Source: Beta vulgaris subsp. vulgaris (lineage: Eukaryota; Streptophyta; Magnoliopsida; Caryophyllales; Amaranthaceae). Taken from it: DNA of 64,000 bases. The notes below the pieces were generated by a model, which saw only the letters and a list, made by a program, of their open reading frames with translations, was not told where the DNA came from and made no database searches. Shown here piece after piece: positions 1 through 11,961 of the stretch; the stretch's first letter is position 1, and every line of letters begins with the position of its first letter. Location: NCBI RefSeq assembly GCF_026745355.1, contig NC_079207.1, positions 32,785,020-32,849,019 on the forward strand. Reading direction: 5' to 3'. Both the position numbers and the translations under genes were made by a program.

Positions 1-834
1 TTTAATATAAATACTTGTCCTTCTAAAGTAGAAAAACTACGGTTTAATATTATTATTTTCGTCATTAGTTTTCTAAGTACTTTTATTCTCTGAAGAACCC
101 TAGGTTACTCTACTTTGAACGCTTATTGAAGATTCAATAGAGTAATTGTTTGCAATATTCGTTATTCAATTGATATTGTTTACCATCCTTTACTATTCTC
201 TTTTCAATTCTTATCTGCTATTCCATCATGTTCCTTTCCTATTTAACTGTGATTATGTTTTCCCTAACTATATGTGAGCGGTTTATTTTCTAGGAATTGA
301 GGATCTATGTATTCATATGAGGGATTGATTGAATGATTATTTAATTATTTAATTTGTTTGATTAATGTTATTGAGTTGTTTAATTATTATACAAATTTGG
401 CAAACTATGTTGATTATTGTTGCATTACAAAGTTATAGACCGACATATAGGATTTTGTATAGGCTCTCAATAGAAGGTTTAGCGATCTATGACCACACGA
501 GAGTGGCTTAGTGAGCTTTGAGGCAGGTGATGTGCTAGCGAAGTTACATGTGCCCTACCTATATTATTTCATTGAGTGTCTTTAATTATTCTTGATAGCC
601 AGAATTGCATACATGGTCAATCGTTTCCTCTTCTCTCCCTTATTTGATATTTGTGATTGTATTATTTTCTTAATTAAGTTTACCAACCCTTTTCATAGGA
701 TTTAGTTAGTATAATATTAGAGTTCAAATACAATAGTATAACTATGTTCATGTGGATTCGATCCTGACTTCCCTGAATATTAGTTATTGGACCTTAGGTT
801 TCTTTTGATTAGGTGATACAACTTTAGCTTGTCA
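1..834 (+). repeat. Athila-type LTR, 3' portion
   Basis: AT-rich non-coding DNA whose last 90 bases (a GTGGATTCGA-like stretch, then GATTAGGTGATAC, then TTGTCA) match, with scattered differences, the reverse complement of the minus-strand LTR end at 7467-7560. It is followed at once by a tRNA-type primer binding site. This is therefore the 3' end of an LTR in plus orientation. Its 5' end lies outside the window or is not recognisable. No open frame of note is present. Confidence 0.7.
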
Positions 835-839
835 AATTT

Positions 840-858
840 TGGCGCCATTAACGAGGAG
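840..858 (+). other. Primer binding site (tRNA-Asp-like)
   Basis: The sequence begins TGGCGCC and ends GAGGAG, resembling the TGGCGCCGTTGCCGGGGAG site common in plant Athila and related Ty3/gypsy elements, which I recall as complementary to tRNA-Asp. Four of 19 positions differ, so the site is decayed. It lies six bases after the LTR end, the expected spacing. Confidence 0.65.
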
Positions 859-985
859 ATGACTTATTACTACTCTATCTGAACTATTAATATTAGACTA
901 ATTGTATTTACTTTATTTGTAAATATTTTTTCATTTATCTCTTTTTTTAATAACATTTATCTTTTTTTCCCTATTTTAGCAGGAA

Positions 986-2140
986 GTGTTTTGTAGATAC
1001 AAGCTTAGATTTGAAAACTTTCTTGATCCCGAGCATTTATTTGAACAATGGGAAATTAGTTTAGTGATCTATAACGGTTTGAATAATAATATGGGTGTGA
1101 TTGTAGATTCCATGAGTGATGATAAATTCATGGATATGACACCTAGAGTGGGTTGTAATTTATTTGAACGATTAGCTAGGGAAACCTTTGAGTGGTAGAT
1201 GATAAGGTATGTTACTTCAGCTCTAGAAAATTGATATGTCATTGATTCTCAAACTCTTACCTCTCCGTCTGATTTTTTTTTTCTTGTTGTCACTCCTATG
1301 ATCATGAATTTCTCTTTGTCCACATTATGAGTCATATATGCATGTCAATAGCCCTATCCATGAGTTTAATTTGTCAAATACTCCATCTTAATTTAATGCT
1401 ATCAAAGAATTTGTTTACGATTTCATGAATGAATTAAATAAGGTTTAGGAGGATTATGAGCTGGTTCAAGAGGATTACATAACTAGCAAAAATTGCAATA
1501 AGTCGAAGATCAATAACATCTAGACAAAAATCTAGTAGCTAAGCTAACCTGTTGAGAAACATTTGCATTATGATGATGTGTTGGTTGAGAGTGCTAGTTC
1601 ATTAGAAGAAGCTTATCATTTGGATGTTAATGGTAAATAAGGAAAAGATGGAAACAATAAATGTTCTTGAGGAGGAACAATCATTAGTTGTAGAATTAGT
1701 GATTGAAAAACCATTGGTTATTGAACTTATGAATGAAAACTCCTTTATCGACAAGCTTATTGATGAAAGTGAAGTTTTAGATAAAGAGTTTGAATATGCT
1801 GAAAGCATACAGAAATTTGATAATGAGCCTAACCAGTGTAACCCTCATGTCCCGTTTTAACGAAAGCTTGATCTTGTACCTTCATCTCATGTTTTATATC
1901 CTCGTTTTCTTAAAGAGCTATTATTGCATGATAATCTTGACCAAGTGGATATTTATGATTCTTATTCTTTTGATACTTCTAACCCTCTATTATTGAACAT
2001 AAATATGCTTGTATTTAAGCCATATCGAGTTTCATAACATGTTTGCAGGGGAATTTGATAAGTTGTTGAATACATTCGATTCTTCACAATGTAAAAAGTA
2101 TCTCGGTCGTAGGGAGCCTAAAAACCTGCGCTTTTCGAGA
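986..2140 (+). pseudogene. gag-like relic A of a non-autonomous Athila-like element
   Basis: A first open stretch (986-1198) contains the gag-like pattern VIYNGLNNNMGVIVDSM followed by ARETFEW, as in plant Ty3/gypsy capsid regions (short GLN...TR...V motif, then a Trp-ending helix). Further open pieces at 1624-1860 and 1790-1996 are acidic and lie in shifted frames. The relic ends with MFAGEFDKLL... and a GCGCTTTTCGAGAGGCTACCCG stretch like the cytosine-rich closing motif of relic B. It has several stops and frameshifts and no protease or polymerase. Relic B at 4681-5850 follows the same order, so the two are copies of one family. Identification as gag is by pattern and is moderately sure. 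Confidence 0.55.
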
Positions 2141-2249
2141 GGCTACCCGTTTCTAACCTTTAGTTGTTATCTTTATTTCTACTTTATGACTAACTTTGCT
2201 AACGTCTGTTTTCGTGACGTGCTCTTGGTTGTGGTGGAAGTGTAAATAC

Positions 2250-3080
2250 AGTTTGGCACACTCTGTGTTCATTACCCACCTTTTTATTGAATGATAAAAC
2301 TCGATTTATGGTTTAGTTGGATGAAAAGATGTTTAGTTAGCTTGGAAACTGAACTGAAAGTTTGAAAAAAATAAACGAATAGTTATTAAAATAAAGTTTG
2401 TAAAAAATGAAACAAAAAACAAATGCGAAAAAAGAGCTTTAAATAAAGTGAAAGAGAAAGGGGACTTTTTGAATTTCTTGAATGAAAAATGTGTTCGTTA
2501 TATTTGGAGATTTTTGGTTGTTGCATATAGTTGTTGTGACCTTTCTTGGTCACGTTCTCAGTTACTTGATGCTCCCGCTTCTTGGTTTTTACACCACGAT
2601 TCCCAAATTATTTTGCATACCTTTAACCTAAGCCCTATGACAACCATTAATGTCCTCTTGATATTTATGTGTTATATTATTGAATAGAAAGTGAGTCAAA
2701 AGGCCATAGTTAAAGAGTATATGCTTCATATGAGTCGGTTTGATTTAGGTTGAGTGTCATTTATTATCCCTTAAAGACAGACAAATTTGAGTGCATATGA
2801 CCATGGTGAGTTATGTTAGATTTGGTTAAACCGAGTTGGGGTTAGATGGTTTGTCGTATGGCTTTAGAGTCGATTGCGATACTTGATATGCTATGTGGCT
2901 TTATTCGAGATTATTGGGATTCTTGTTTTCTATAGTGGTTATATCTATTATGGTTTCAGTTGAGTGTTTGGCCCTATTGTAGTCTTATATTGAAGGTGTC
3001 TTTGTTCTCCAATATCTATGTCTTATTGATTGAAGACAAGCATGTCGAGGATTAGTTAGGGAAACATTCTCGTGTCCAGA
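2250..3080. other. Non-coding stretch, AT-rich
   Basis: No convincing gene, terminal repeat or RNA is visible here. Short open frames such as 2448-2687 show no recognisable motif. The stretch probably belongs to the same degenerate element as its flanks. Confidence 0.5.
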
Positions 3081-4410
3081 ATGTAACCTACATGTTATGG
3101 TATGAAATGGATGAATTTGACCCAAAACAACCTAGAACGACGTTTACTGCCAAACTTGACTAGAACGATCAAATTAGAATTATAATCGTCCTACTACTCC
3201 TTAAACAACATATTAGACCCAAAACGGCCTAAAACGGCCTTGAAACGGCCTTTACTTGCACAAACTTGACTAGAACGATCAAATTATAGTTGTAATTGTC
3301 CTAATACTCTAAAACAACGTATTAGATCAAATGTAACCTAATATTACTTGCTATGGTATGAAATGGATGAATTTGACCCAAAACGACCTTGAAATGGCCT
3401 TTATTTGCACAAACTTGACTAGAACGATCAAATTATAATTATAATCATCCTAATACTCAAACAACATATTAGACATGAATGTAACCTAAAATTACTTGCT
3501 ATGGTATGAAATGGCTGAATTTGACCCAGAACGGCCTACTTGCACAAACTTGACTAGAACGATCAAACTAGAATTGTAATCGTCCTAATGCTCCTTAAAC
3601 AACCTACTAGACCATAATGTAACCTAAAATTACTTGCTATGGTATGAAATGGATGAAATTGACCCAAAACGGCCTAAAGCGACCTTGAAACGGCCTTTAC
3701 TTCCACAAACTTGACTAGAACGATCAAATTAGAATTGTAATAGTCCTAATACTCCTTAAACAACATATTAGACCTGAATGTAACCTAAAATTACATGCTA
3801 TGGTATGAAATGGATGAATCTGACCCAAAACAACCTAGAACAGCCATTACTTGCACAATGTTGACTAGAACGGTCAAATTGGAATTGTAATCGTCCTACT
3901 TCTCCTTAAACAACATATTATACCAGAATGTAACGTAAAATTACATGTTGTGGTATGAAATGCATGAATTTAACCCAAAACGGCCTTTACTTGCACAAAC
4001 TTGACTAGAACAATCAAATTAGAATTGTAATCGTCCTAATGCTCCTTAAACAACGTATTAGACCAGAATGTAACCTAAAATTACTTGCTATGGTATGAAA
4101 TGGACTAATTTGACCCAAAATGGCCTAAAACGGCCTTGAAACGACGTTTACTTGCACAAACTTGACTAGAACGATCAAATTAGAGTTGTAATCGTCCTAA
4201 TACTCCTTAAACAACGTATTAGATCAAATGTAACCTAAAATTACTTGCTATGGTATGAAATGGATGAATTTGACCCAAAACGGCTTTGAAATGGCCTTTA
4301 CTTGCAGAAACATGACTAGAACGATCAAATCAGACTTGTAGTCGTCCTAGTAGTTCTTAAACAACATATAGAATAGAATGTGACCTAAAATTTCATGCTA
4401 TGGTATATAT
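3081..4410 (+). repeat. Minisatellite, about 150-bp unit, 8-9 copies
   Basis: The phrase TATGAAATGG recurs near 3101, 3357, 3505, 3643, 3804, 3954 (last base changed), 4094 and 4254, with a final partial copy near 4404. Most spacings are 138-161 bp; one is 256 bp and looks like a unit-and-a-half. Each unit carries ATGTAACCTAAAATTACTTG, GACCCAAAACGGCC, TTGACTAGAACGATCAAATT and TAATCGTCCTAAT. Copies have diverged by point changes and by loss or gain of the ACGGCC sub-block. The array lies between two gag-like relics of the same orientation, so it may be the internal tandem-repeat region of a non-autonomous retroelement. Confidence 0.85.
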
Positions 4411-4443
4411 ATAGAATTGTATTTATTTGATCTTAATTATTAG

Positions 4444-4539
4444 GTTTACAACAAACAAAGGGAGCAGTCATTTACTGTTGAGGAGATCAATGAAGTTCGA
4501 GACAAGTTTGCTTCCTTCATTACCGATTGTTGTCTATGA
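4444..4539 (+). other. Exon-like open segment after a possible splice acceptor
   Basis: An AG at 4442-4443 preceded by TA-rich DNA is followed by 31 open codons and a TGA at 4537-4539. The peptide is hydrophilic and helix-like (TVEEINEVRDKF then ASFITDCC). Its composition differs from the AT-rich DNA around it. I do not recognise it. It could be a captured host exon inside a transposon, or chance. Confidence 0.25.
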
Positions 4540-4680
4540 ATTTAATTTCTAAATACGTTGTAAACGCGTACTTTTAAATCTACGGTAATGTTTTGTAACT
4601 CAATTCTAAATATATATATATATATTTCCCCTTTTAGGAATATTTATATTTTTATATAACTTTTTTAATTTTTTTGTATC

Positions 4681-5858
4681 ATGGAATCATGTTATTTTGA
4701 TGATGGGGATAATTCTTTTGTTAGGAAACATGGTAATAATTATTGGAATTCTCATGTTTACATATTTAATGCATCATATCAAAATCCTCCCAATTTTTGC
4801 ATGAGTTCCCGGCCCAAGTACATGTTAGTAATCCTAGAGTAATTTTTTCTTTTCCTCAGTATGAGAATGAAGTGTTTTGGAAGTACTGTCATAGGCTTGA
4901 TGATTTTATTGGTCCTAATCATGGACTTGAATTGTGGGATATGTGCCTAGTGGTTTATGAAGGGTTAAATAAAGAAACTAGGATCGTGGTTGAATCTATG
5001 TGTAATGGAGGAATTCTATTTCAAGTACCTGATTATTGTTGGTATTTAATTGTGTGGTTTGCTAGGGATACTTACGAGTGGTGTCTTCATATGCTCTTTC
5101 ACCCGAAACTTACATGACACCACCCCCTTATTGTTTTAATTGTCAGTCTATTTGTCATGATTTTTCTTCGTGTGATGTGAGATTATTAAATAGCTTTGAC
5201 GCCTCTTTCCATTATGAATGCCAATCTGCTCAAAATTCTAGCTTGAAAACGTTTATTTATGATGATGAAGAGGGGTGCATATTTAGTGAGAGTTATTTGT
5301 ATGATGATAACACAGAGAGAAGCGCTAATGTGATGGATATTTTGTAAGAGGAAGACATCATGGTTGAAATTTCCTCTTTGAAGGAATGTCAAGTTGAGAG
5401 TGAGGTGATTTATGAGTCTTTATCAGCACCACATACTATTTTTGAGTCTCATGTTCCCTTTTCACAAACACTTGACCTTATTCCTTCTTCTCCTATTTAA
5501 AAAATCCATCGTTCCTTCTTTCTCCCCCTTTGAATAACTCACATGATAATGTAAATAATGTACATTTTGTTTCGTTAACTTCTGTTGAGTGTTGCAAAAA
5601 GACTAAAGATTTTTCTATTTCTTCTTCTTGTAAATTAAATTTTTCCTTTGATTTTTGATTTTTTAGTTTTACTAATTTTTTAGAACTAACTTATTTTATT
5701 TTTCCTTTCCACTTTTATATAATATGCTTTGAGAGGTTTTCAACAACATATGATACGCTTCTTAGAGCATTGAACTATTATGAGTAGCCTACTAATCTTA
5801 AACGGTCATGCAAGACCTTGAATTTGCACTTATCGGGATGCAACCCAAGTTTTGATTT
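4681..5858 (+). pseudogene. gag-like relic B of a non-autonomous Athila-like element
   Basis: An ATG at 4681 opens a short acidic frame. After a frameshift near 4795 the reading continues through 4797-5117, which contains FWKYCHRLDDFIGP, VVYEGLNKETRIVVESM and ARDTYEW. These match relic A position by position and resemble plant gypsy gag. A cysteine and histidine segment follows at about 5127-5220 (YCFNCQSICHDFSSC), a possible degenerate zinc knuckle. The frame then becomes acidic and ends at 5347. The relic closes at 5835-5858 with a CACTTATCGGGATGCAACCC motif, typical of the DNA downstream of coding regions in Athila-like elements. No pol domains are present, so the element would depend on others for movement. 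Confidence 0.6.
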
Positions 5859-6904
5859 TTTTTTTCCTTTTCTTTACTTTTTATTTTTATCTCTTTTTCA
5901 TTCTTTTTATGTGATTTTTGGTGTGTTTTTGTTGGTTTTTGTGATTGTAGGTCGAAATTGGAATTGAAAAGGATATTAAAGAAAAAAAAAAAAAAGAACG
6001 AGCATTAGCACTATAGTCTGTAGCAGCGCCCAGCAAGCAATAGACACCACGGCCAGGTTGTGTGCTTCATCCCCACGCCACGCTTGGCCCGTGGCTCCCC
6101 ATTCCATCTCGCCACAAAAACCAACGCCGGTCACCTCCTGTGCACCACCACCATTACCTCATAAGTCATTCGGCACCAGCGGACCACCATTGATTCCGCA
6201 CACCGAACCCCTAGCGACCCCCGTCTTGGTGCTCGCACCACTAGTAGCCCCTACTCATTTTCGCATTCTTGTCTTTCCTTCTTTCGCCACCTCATCAGCG
6301 CACAACCCTACAACGCACCACCCTCATCCACCAGCGCGTCACTGCCATCGTACAACCGCCCCTTCTCCTCCTCTTCGCGTCTACTACTCTCCCTCCTTTC
6401 TCCGCCTTTCTCTTCTCTACCCACGCCTGGTCCTTCGAACTACCCCCCCCCCCATTATGTCCACCGCACCTGCGCTTCACCACCATCAAGCAGCTTCACC
6501 CCTTGCGGTTTCTTGTCGCTGCTCCGCACCACCATCAAATCCGACGCACCACAACCGCACCTTTCCCCAACTTTTCTTTCGTTCTTCTTTCTCCTTTTTC
6601 TTTTTTTTAGTTTGTATTCATCTAATTTTTTTTTCTTTCTTATTGATTTTTTATTACCTTTTTTCCAATGAAATTTAAGTTATTTTTTTTTTATCATTGT
6701 TGTTATAGGATTTTCTCAATTAGGCATCACTCCATATTGGTTCATATTCGCCTTCGTGAAGCATTATGACATGATTTTGAATATATTTGACTCTTTTCCC
6801 CAATTAGTTGGGTAGTAAGCATCTTTTCTCACTTATACTTGTTGTGTTGTTAATGTTCATCCCGATTTTTTACTTGGATTTTTGTTTTTCCTATTCTTCG
6901 TTAG
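5859..6904 (+). other. Non-coding 3' region with C-rich tract
   Basis: This begins with T-rich DNA and continues into a strongly C-rich, purine-poor tract at about 6030-6580. The tract opens long frames on both strands by composition alone (Pro, His and Ser rich on plus; Arg and Gly rich on minus). It carries no motif. Such tracts occur in the long 3' non-coding regions of Athila and Tat elements. The right edge at about 6905 is an abrupt switch to minus-strand integrase sequence. Confidence 0.5.
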
Positions 6905-7466
6905 TGGATTAGGACTTCCCTGACTGCAGACCCGCCTACTTCCAACACGGCCTCCGGGGTGCTCTGTAATTCCAAATCAGTAGTGAGTTCTAAGGGCAAC
7001 TGAGTAGGTTTAGGAATGTCGCCTTTAATGCATTTCAAATATGATACATGGAATACCAGATGGATCTTCTATGGAGGGAGTTCTAACTTATATGCCACAA
7101 GTCCCACCTTCTGTATAACCTTGTAGGGCCCATAAAATTGTGGTGATAATTTCTCGAACACCCTTCTAGCCAATGGTTGTTGTCGATAGGGTTGTAGCTT
7201 CAATCATACCAATTCCCCCTCCACAAAACTTTCCTATATTCTCTTTAAATCTGGCAACCTTTTTTGCCTCTATTGAGCCCTTAAAATATGCATCCTCAAC
7301 TCATCACGTATCGCATCTCTTTCTTGTAATTGTTCATCGAGAGAATCCACCGGTGTTTGCCCTCTCCCTATTCAAAAGTGGGGGGTCGCCATATAAGGCC
7401 ATAAATGGGGTCATGTTAGTAGAAACATGTGGTGAAGTGTTGTAGGAAAGTTCAGCCCAAGGTAAC
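6905..7466 (-). pseudogene. Chromovirus integrase C-terminus, truncated
   Basis: Read on the minus strand from 7466, short pieces give LPWAELSYNTSPHVSTNMTP and ALYGDPPLL (end of the integrase core), then FYGPY-like and LWHIS-like pieces of the GPY/F module. The relic ends in a start-of-chromodomain phrase (PEAVLEVGGSAVREVLI) and breaks at about 6905. Frames change several times, so it is dead. Orientation and domain order fit it being the 3' continuation of the chromovirus whose gag-RT part lies at 28390-33091. The Athila LTR at 7467 cuts it precisely. Lineage is inferred from the chromodomain-like phrase. Confidence 0.75.
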
Positions 7467-8294
7467 TGACAGGCTAAAGTCGTATCACCTAATCAAAAGT
7501 ACTCCTAAAGTCCTCTAACAAGCAGTAGTCAGGGAAGTATGGTCGAATCCACAGGGAAAAACAGTGTTCTTTTCCTAATTGTCAATCAAATCTAGATTAT
7601 AGGGAACAAGTGTTGTTGGTTACTGAGCTAAACTGGACAATAACTAAATCAAGAATATCAATACTAAAAAGTCTAGGGTATGGGTTCACCAATGAACAAT
7701 AATTCTAGGATGAAACACAACAATTTATCATTAATAATGCAGTTAAACAGGTTGGTTTGTTCTCTCGAATCGAAATCAACCATAGAATGATATTAACAGG
7801 CTCTCGCAATTTATTGATACCAAAACTACCTATTGAAACTAGCCTTAATATCAACTTTATACCTCTCGACGCATAACTTAATATTGCAATACTATAACAA
7901 TCAAATCTGGTCAAATTAGATTGAATAGAGATAATACATCCAATAGGAATTAACAAACATCATCAAATATCAATACTTTATAAACATCCCTTCATAATTG
8001 ATCATGGATCCCCTAAACCCTATAAATAAACTACTCAATCATATTTGAAACAAACATGCTCATGGTGAATGAGTAAACATGATGAAACACAATCAAGAAC
8101 TAAACAAGAATAATAAGGGAAGAGAAAGAATACCAATTGTAGAAATAATCTTGAGAAAACCACACTTTTATTGAAAGTTCAATGAAAAATGATAAAAAGT
8201 AATACTAGGATTCTTAGGTAAATAAAAAGTGCTTAGAAACTAAAAGTCGAAACTCTAATAATACAACTTAGTCTTTTAATTCTGAAAAGATAAG

Positions 8295-8304
8295 TATTTA
8301 TATA
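8295..8304 (-). promoter_or_regulatory. TATA box in Athila LTR
   Basis: The minus strand reads TATATAAATA in the interior of the LTR, about 640 bases after the LTR start in transcription order. It is the best promoter candidate. No transcription start can be set from sequence alone. Confidence 0.4.
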
Positions 8305-8352
8305 TCCATCAAAAACTGGCGTAACACGCGCTCAAAAATTGCTTTAAAAAGT

Positions 8353-8602
8353 CCCGTTTGACCAATCCGGGCGGATTTCGCCCGACCGGGCGGATTTCGC
8401 CTGACCGGGCGGTCATCAGGTGCTCAGTTTCTTCGTCGCGCCCAACTTCTTCAATCACTTGCTCTCGCCTCGCCCAACCAACCCGGGCGGATTTCGCCCG
8501 GTCGGGCCCGCGAGTAGAATTCTCTAGCTCTTTGAAGTCTCTAAATTTGGCTAAGTCAAGTCGCCCGACCAACCCGGGCGGATTTAGCCTGGTTGGGCAG
8601 TC
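8353..8602. repeat. GC-rich palindromic motif cluster in the LTR
   Basis: A motif close to CCGGGCGGATTTCGCCCG(A/G)CC recurs about four to five times between 8366 and 8600 in an otherwise AT-rich LTR. Each copy can fold on itself (CGGGCG...CGCCCG). The same motif recurs at 12393-12640 in the same element, upstream of the env-like relic. Confidence 0.8.
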
Positions 8603-8939
8603 ATCAGCTTTTGACGCCCAAAATTCGATCTTCACAATATCATAACTTCTGCGATAATTGTCGGAATTAAGCAAATGACCACTCCTTTGAAAGCTCTTGA
8701 ACCATAGAATCCAACTCATGCAAAGTGATCGTGCTCCCAAAAATGCACCGTCTCTTGTAGTGGTATAAAATAATAGGAAATGCGCCAAAATATGCTAATT
8801 CCTATAATAATCAATTTGAGAAAACAAACACACTACAAGCAGGAGCACATTAGTACTAAAAAGGGCTCTGAAGAGTGCAATTAAGACCAATAAATCATGA
8901 GGGACGGGGGTAAAAACTCTATATAAAATGGACATATCA

Positions 8940-8952
8940 AACTTCCCCAGGC
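8940..8952 (-). other. Polypurine tract of the Athila element
   Basis: The minus strand reads GCCTGGGGAAGTT immediately before the LTR start TGATATG. A guanine and adenine-rich run abutting the downstream LTR is where plus-strand DNA synthesis is primed in LTR retrotransposons. Confidence 0.65.
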
Positions 8953-10569
8953 TAGACTTTTGCTTGTCTATAAGCAAAACCTGTTTGAAAACCAAGAGTT
9001 CAAGGAAGTAATAGTGGTTTCTCGCCATCATAGAATTTTTGCAAAAGGGAATACTTAGATGACGATAGATTGAATCCAAACACACCACAAATCATAATCT
9101 GTAAAGCCCATCAAGAAGTACCAATCAGGGATAAGAATCAAGAGAGGCCACTAGATATGCGCTACAAATCAATGAGAAAGATCTCACTAGGGGACTCTTC
9201 ACTCATTTGTAAAGCACTCTCCAAGCAGTTAAAATGACTGCTTCTATCCACCCCCAAGTACCCGTCTCATCTCTCACACTCATGTGTTTGAAGGGTGATC
9301 TATAACATTCAATTGCTCCACTTCACCAAGTTAGTCCATAGGCTTGTATCATCTCTCCACATCAGGTAGTTATACATGCAAATAAATCATATGACTCATT
9401 AAAGGTTGTAATGGGGCTTAGGGTACTAGGTGTGGCAAATATTTGGGAATGTGGTGCTCAAGGGAGTGAAGTATTACTACAACTTTGCATGAAACACCCC
9501 ACGCGATATATTGGATTGCAACATAACTATAACCAATTTCTCTTTCATTTCATCTCCTTTCTCCTTTCATATAATCCAAGTAAGGACTTCCAATGTGACA
9601 TTTTTCACAATGAGATCTTTTTTCTCTTAAATTTTTTTTTCTTTTCCTTGGAAGCCTTACTTGTCTCATTTTTAAAAGTTTTCTATTGTAGCTACTAGCT
9701 AATGAGGATAGAGGAGAATTAAAATTTGGACTCAAAAATAATCATGCAGAGCACTTTTCTTTTGTTCATGTACATGAAATAAGTTTTTTTTTCTCTTTTT
9801 CTTCCAATTTTCATTCACACCAACAACCAATTTCATCTATTAAACGTTAACAAACCAAGAATTCCTAAATACTTCACTGCCAATGGTAGGGGGACGTATT
9901 TTTGGAAATGAGTTGCTCATAATGTGGTTGTCAAAAGAAATAGGCTCAGCTCAGAGTGGTTAACTAGGGGAAATGAATGCAATGAAGGCTATTTGGTCTT
10001 GTGATGCGATTTCCTACGAGAGTCATAATCATTTTTGTTTAGACATTATATAGCTAATGCATCAATGGAGAGGAAACACAAGTTCTAGCATCCCTCATCA
10101 AAATGGGCATACACACAAGAAAACACAATGTTAAGGCACATAAGCTCACAGTTAAGCCTAAACATGCTTGTAGGACATATAGAGTGCCACAATCTTGATT
10201 CTTATCATAGATCTAAGTACAAAATATTCCATGGCCTGTGATCATAGTTTCATTGCCAGCCATCAACAATCCAAAGTCAAAACACCACTGTGATAGTATG
10301 GGGCACAAGGAAACCACTATGCAACTTGACTTTGATCTTCAGTAAACTTCACACACCACACACACAACGAAAACAAAAACCAACCAAAAGAAAAAGAGAA
10401 AAAGAAAGGAAAGGCCCACAAAAAAGAAAACTTATGCTAATCTGAACTACAAAAGCCTTAAACTAACTAAAGAGTGAGAGAAGATACCATATGTAAAGTA
10501 GAGATCCTCCCCCAAGCTGAACTTAGCAATGTCCGCATTGCATCAAGGAGAAGGAAAGGAACACGGGCC
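8953..10569 (-). other. Athila 3' non-coding region
   Basis: About 1.6 kb between the env-like relic and the polypurine tract. It contains A-rich and AAAGAAAAAG-type runs near 10370-10430 and no frame with a recognisable product. Frames such as 8795-9088 and 9411-9698 lack motifs. Long non-coding 3' regions are usual in Athila elements. Confidence 0.6.
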
Positions 10570-11961
10570 TCAGTCGGCCATAAAGTCAGTAGCACCATTA
10601 GCAGTCTCATCCACATCCTGAGTACCAGTGCCTGCGTCACTTCCCCCAGCACCACCATATGTGGGGTTCCAAGTATACCAACTAGGGTGGGGACCAGTCT
10701 GAGCTATTGTACCAAGCCTGCAATTGTCATCATACATAGGAAACATAGCTAGACGCTGGTCAGTGTATATGGTGTCCACCCGGTGCTCAATAGCTTGAGT
10801 GTTAGTAGCCATATTCAGTTCCATACGCTACAAAACACTCATCATACCCTCAAAATCAGCAGTAGGGGGAAGGGGTTGTGAAGAAGAGGAGGGGATGGAA
10901 GGGGCGGGCCCACACCTATGGTATAGCTCAGGACTGGACCAGTCTCAAGGGGGGGTGTGCCTTATCTCCAACAGGGAGAAGGTAGGTAGGTGGTTCAGCA
11001 TTCTCGGAATAGTCATCTCCTATGGGTATTTGGACCAGGTCAGGATTAGGGTGGAGTATAGATTGCCGATCGGCAATCATCCACCTATAGTGCCTACCAC
11101 TAGGGACAAAGTACCGGGCGGAAAGAAAGTAATCAAGGTCAAGGTAAGTGGCCTCTGGAACAACATTGTTCCGATTCTTAACATAACCAAAGTGACAGGC
11201 GATATGGGTGACTAATACCCCAATAACAATAGGCACAAAGGAGCGAACATTGTCGTCCTCCTCAAAGGTGGGGTAAGTCGTGGAGATTTTATGCAAATGA
11301 TGCATAAAAGCATATGCAATGTCGAACTGCGTGTTCATGGTAGCAGGCCATAAGTAAGTGCCAAGAGCGCTTAGCTCCTCAGTCCGGGCGGTGTTGGGTT
11401 CCCACCTTCCAAAAATCGTACCGCCAAAAAAGTTTAAGAGGAAGCGAATACTTGGAATATGGACGGACTTAATTTGCAAGTGTTGGCAATTGGGTGGTCT
11501 AACGCCAGTTAAACCTTGCCAAAGGAGGCCCAACAACATGGTGGTGGATTTCTTCCTATCCCCCCTAACAGTCATGCCAAACAATTGGGCAAATTGTCGA
11601 ATGGTCAATTTTCGATCCACATTAGCAAACCTAATATAAAGTACATGACATGATCATATTGGGAATGCTTACGGTTATCGAGGGAACTTAGGAGTTCAAG
11701 GGTGATATGAACATAAGTTCCATGGTGCATTGTAAAAAATGACTCAATACCAACTCCATCGAATAAGGTGCGGGTGATTTGAGTGATACCAAAAGCATGC
11801 AAAAGGTCCCGATTAACAAAGCGAGTGGGTGCAATCAGACGATGTTTTAGTTTTTGAAAATGTACCTTTTGGTCTTCGTCCTTCAAAATTATATGAGGGA
11901 ATGTAGGATCTACCTCAATTTCAGGAGTGTTAGTCCCACGTACACCATGTCGGACCGCCAT
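10570..11961 (-). pseudogene. Athila env-like / ORF-1 family relic
   Basis: This is the extra coding region downstream of pol that defines Athila-type elements. The probable start is the ATG at 11961 (MAVRHGVRGTNTPEIEV), ten or so bases after TTTGCAG, a good splice acceptor. Two main pieces follow: 11961 to about 11640, and about 11620 to 10928 (with KLTIRQFAQLFGM and SALGTYLWPATM). A frameshift near 11640 separates them. The tail around 10925-10570 (SSSSQPLPPTADFEG, then a stop at about 10836, then MELNMATNTQAIE) is in a further frame. Family members are thought to be membrane or envelope-like, but no signal peptide or clear membrane segment is obvious in this copy. The breaks make it non-functional. 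Confidence 0.7.

Larger units (their letters stand above)
7467..8939 (-). repeat. Athila 3' LTR
   Basis: On the plus strand the element edge reads TGACAGGC... and the other edge ...GACATATCA. On the coding strand this is TGATATG...TGTCA, so it has TG/CA ends and a length of 1473 bp. Its terminal 90 bases resemble the LTR end at 740-834. A purine-rich tract lies just outside at 8940-8952, and coding relics lie beyond it, so this is the downstream LTR. The partner 5' LTR is absent. The frames inside (for example 8309-8788) come from GC-rich palindromes and are not genes. Confidence 0.8.

Noticed and set aside
6058..6678. 206-residue open frame rich in Pro, His and Ser
   Set aside because: The C-rich composition opens frames on both strands (6269-6610 plus and 6295-6489 minus). 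No motif, no homologous pattern, and it lies in the 3' non-coding region of a relic.
8309..8788. 159-residue minus-strand frame in the Athila LTR
   Set aside because: It is made of GC-palindrome repeats and LTR sequence; the plus frame 8358-8645 is its mirror.
10799..11639. Plus-strand frames over the env-like region
   Set aside because: They are shadows of the minus-strand env-like coding sequence and carry no motif.
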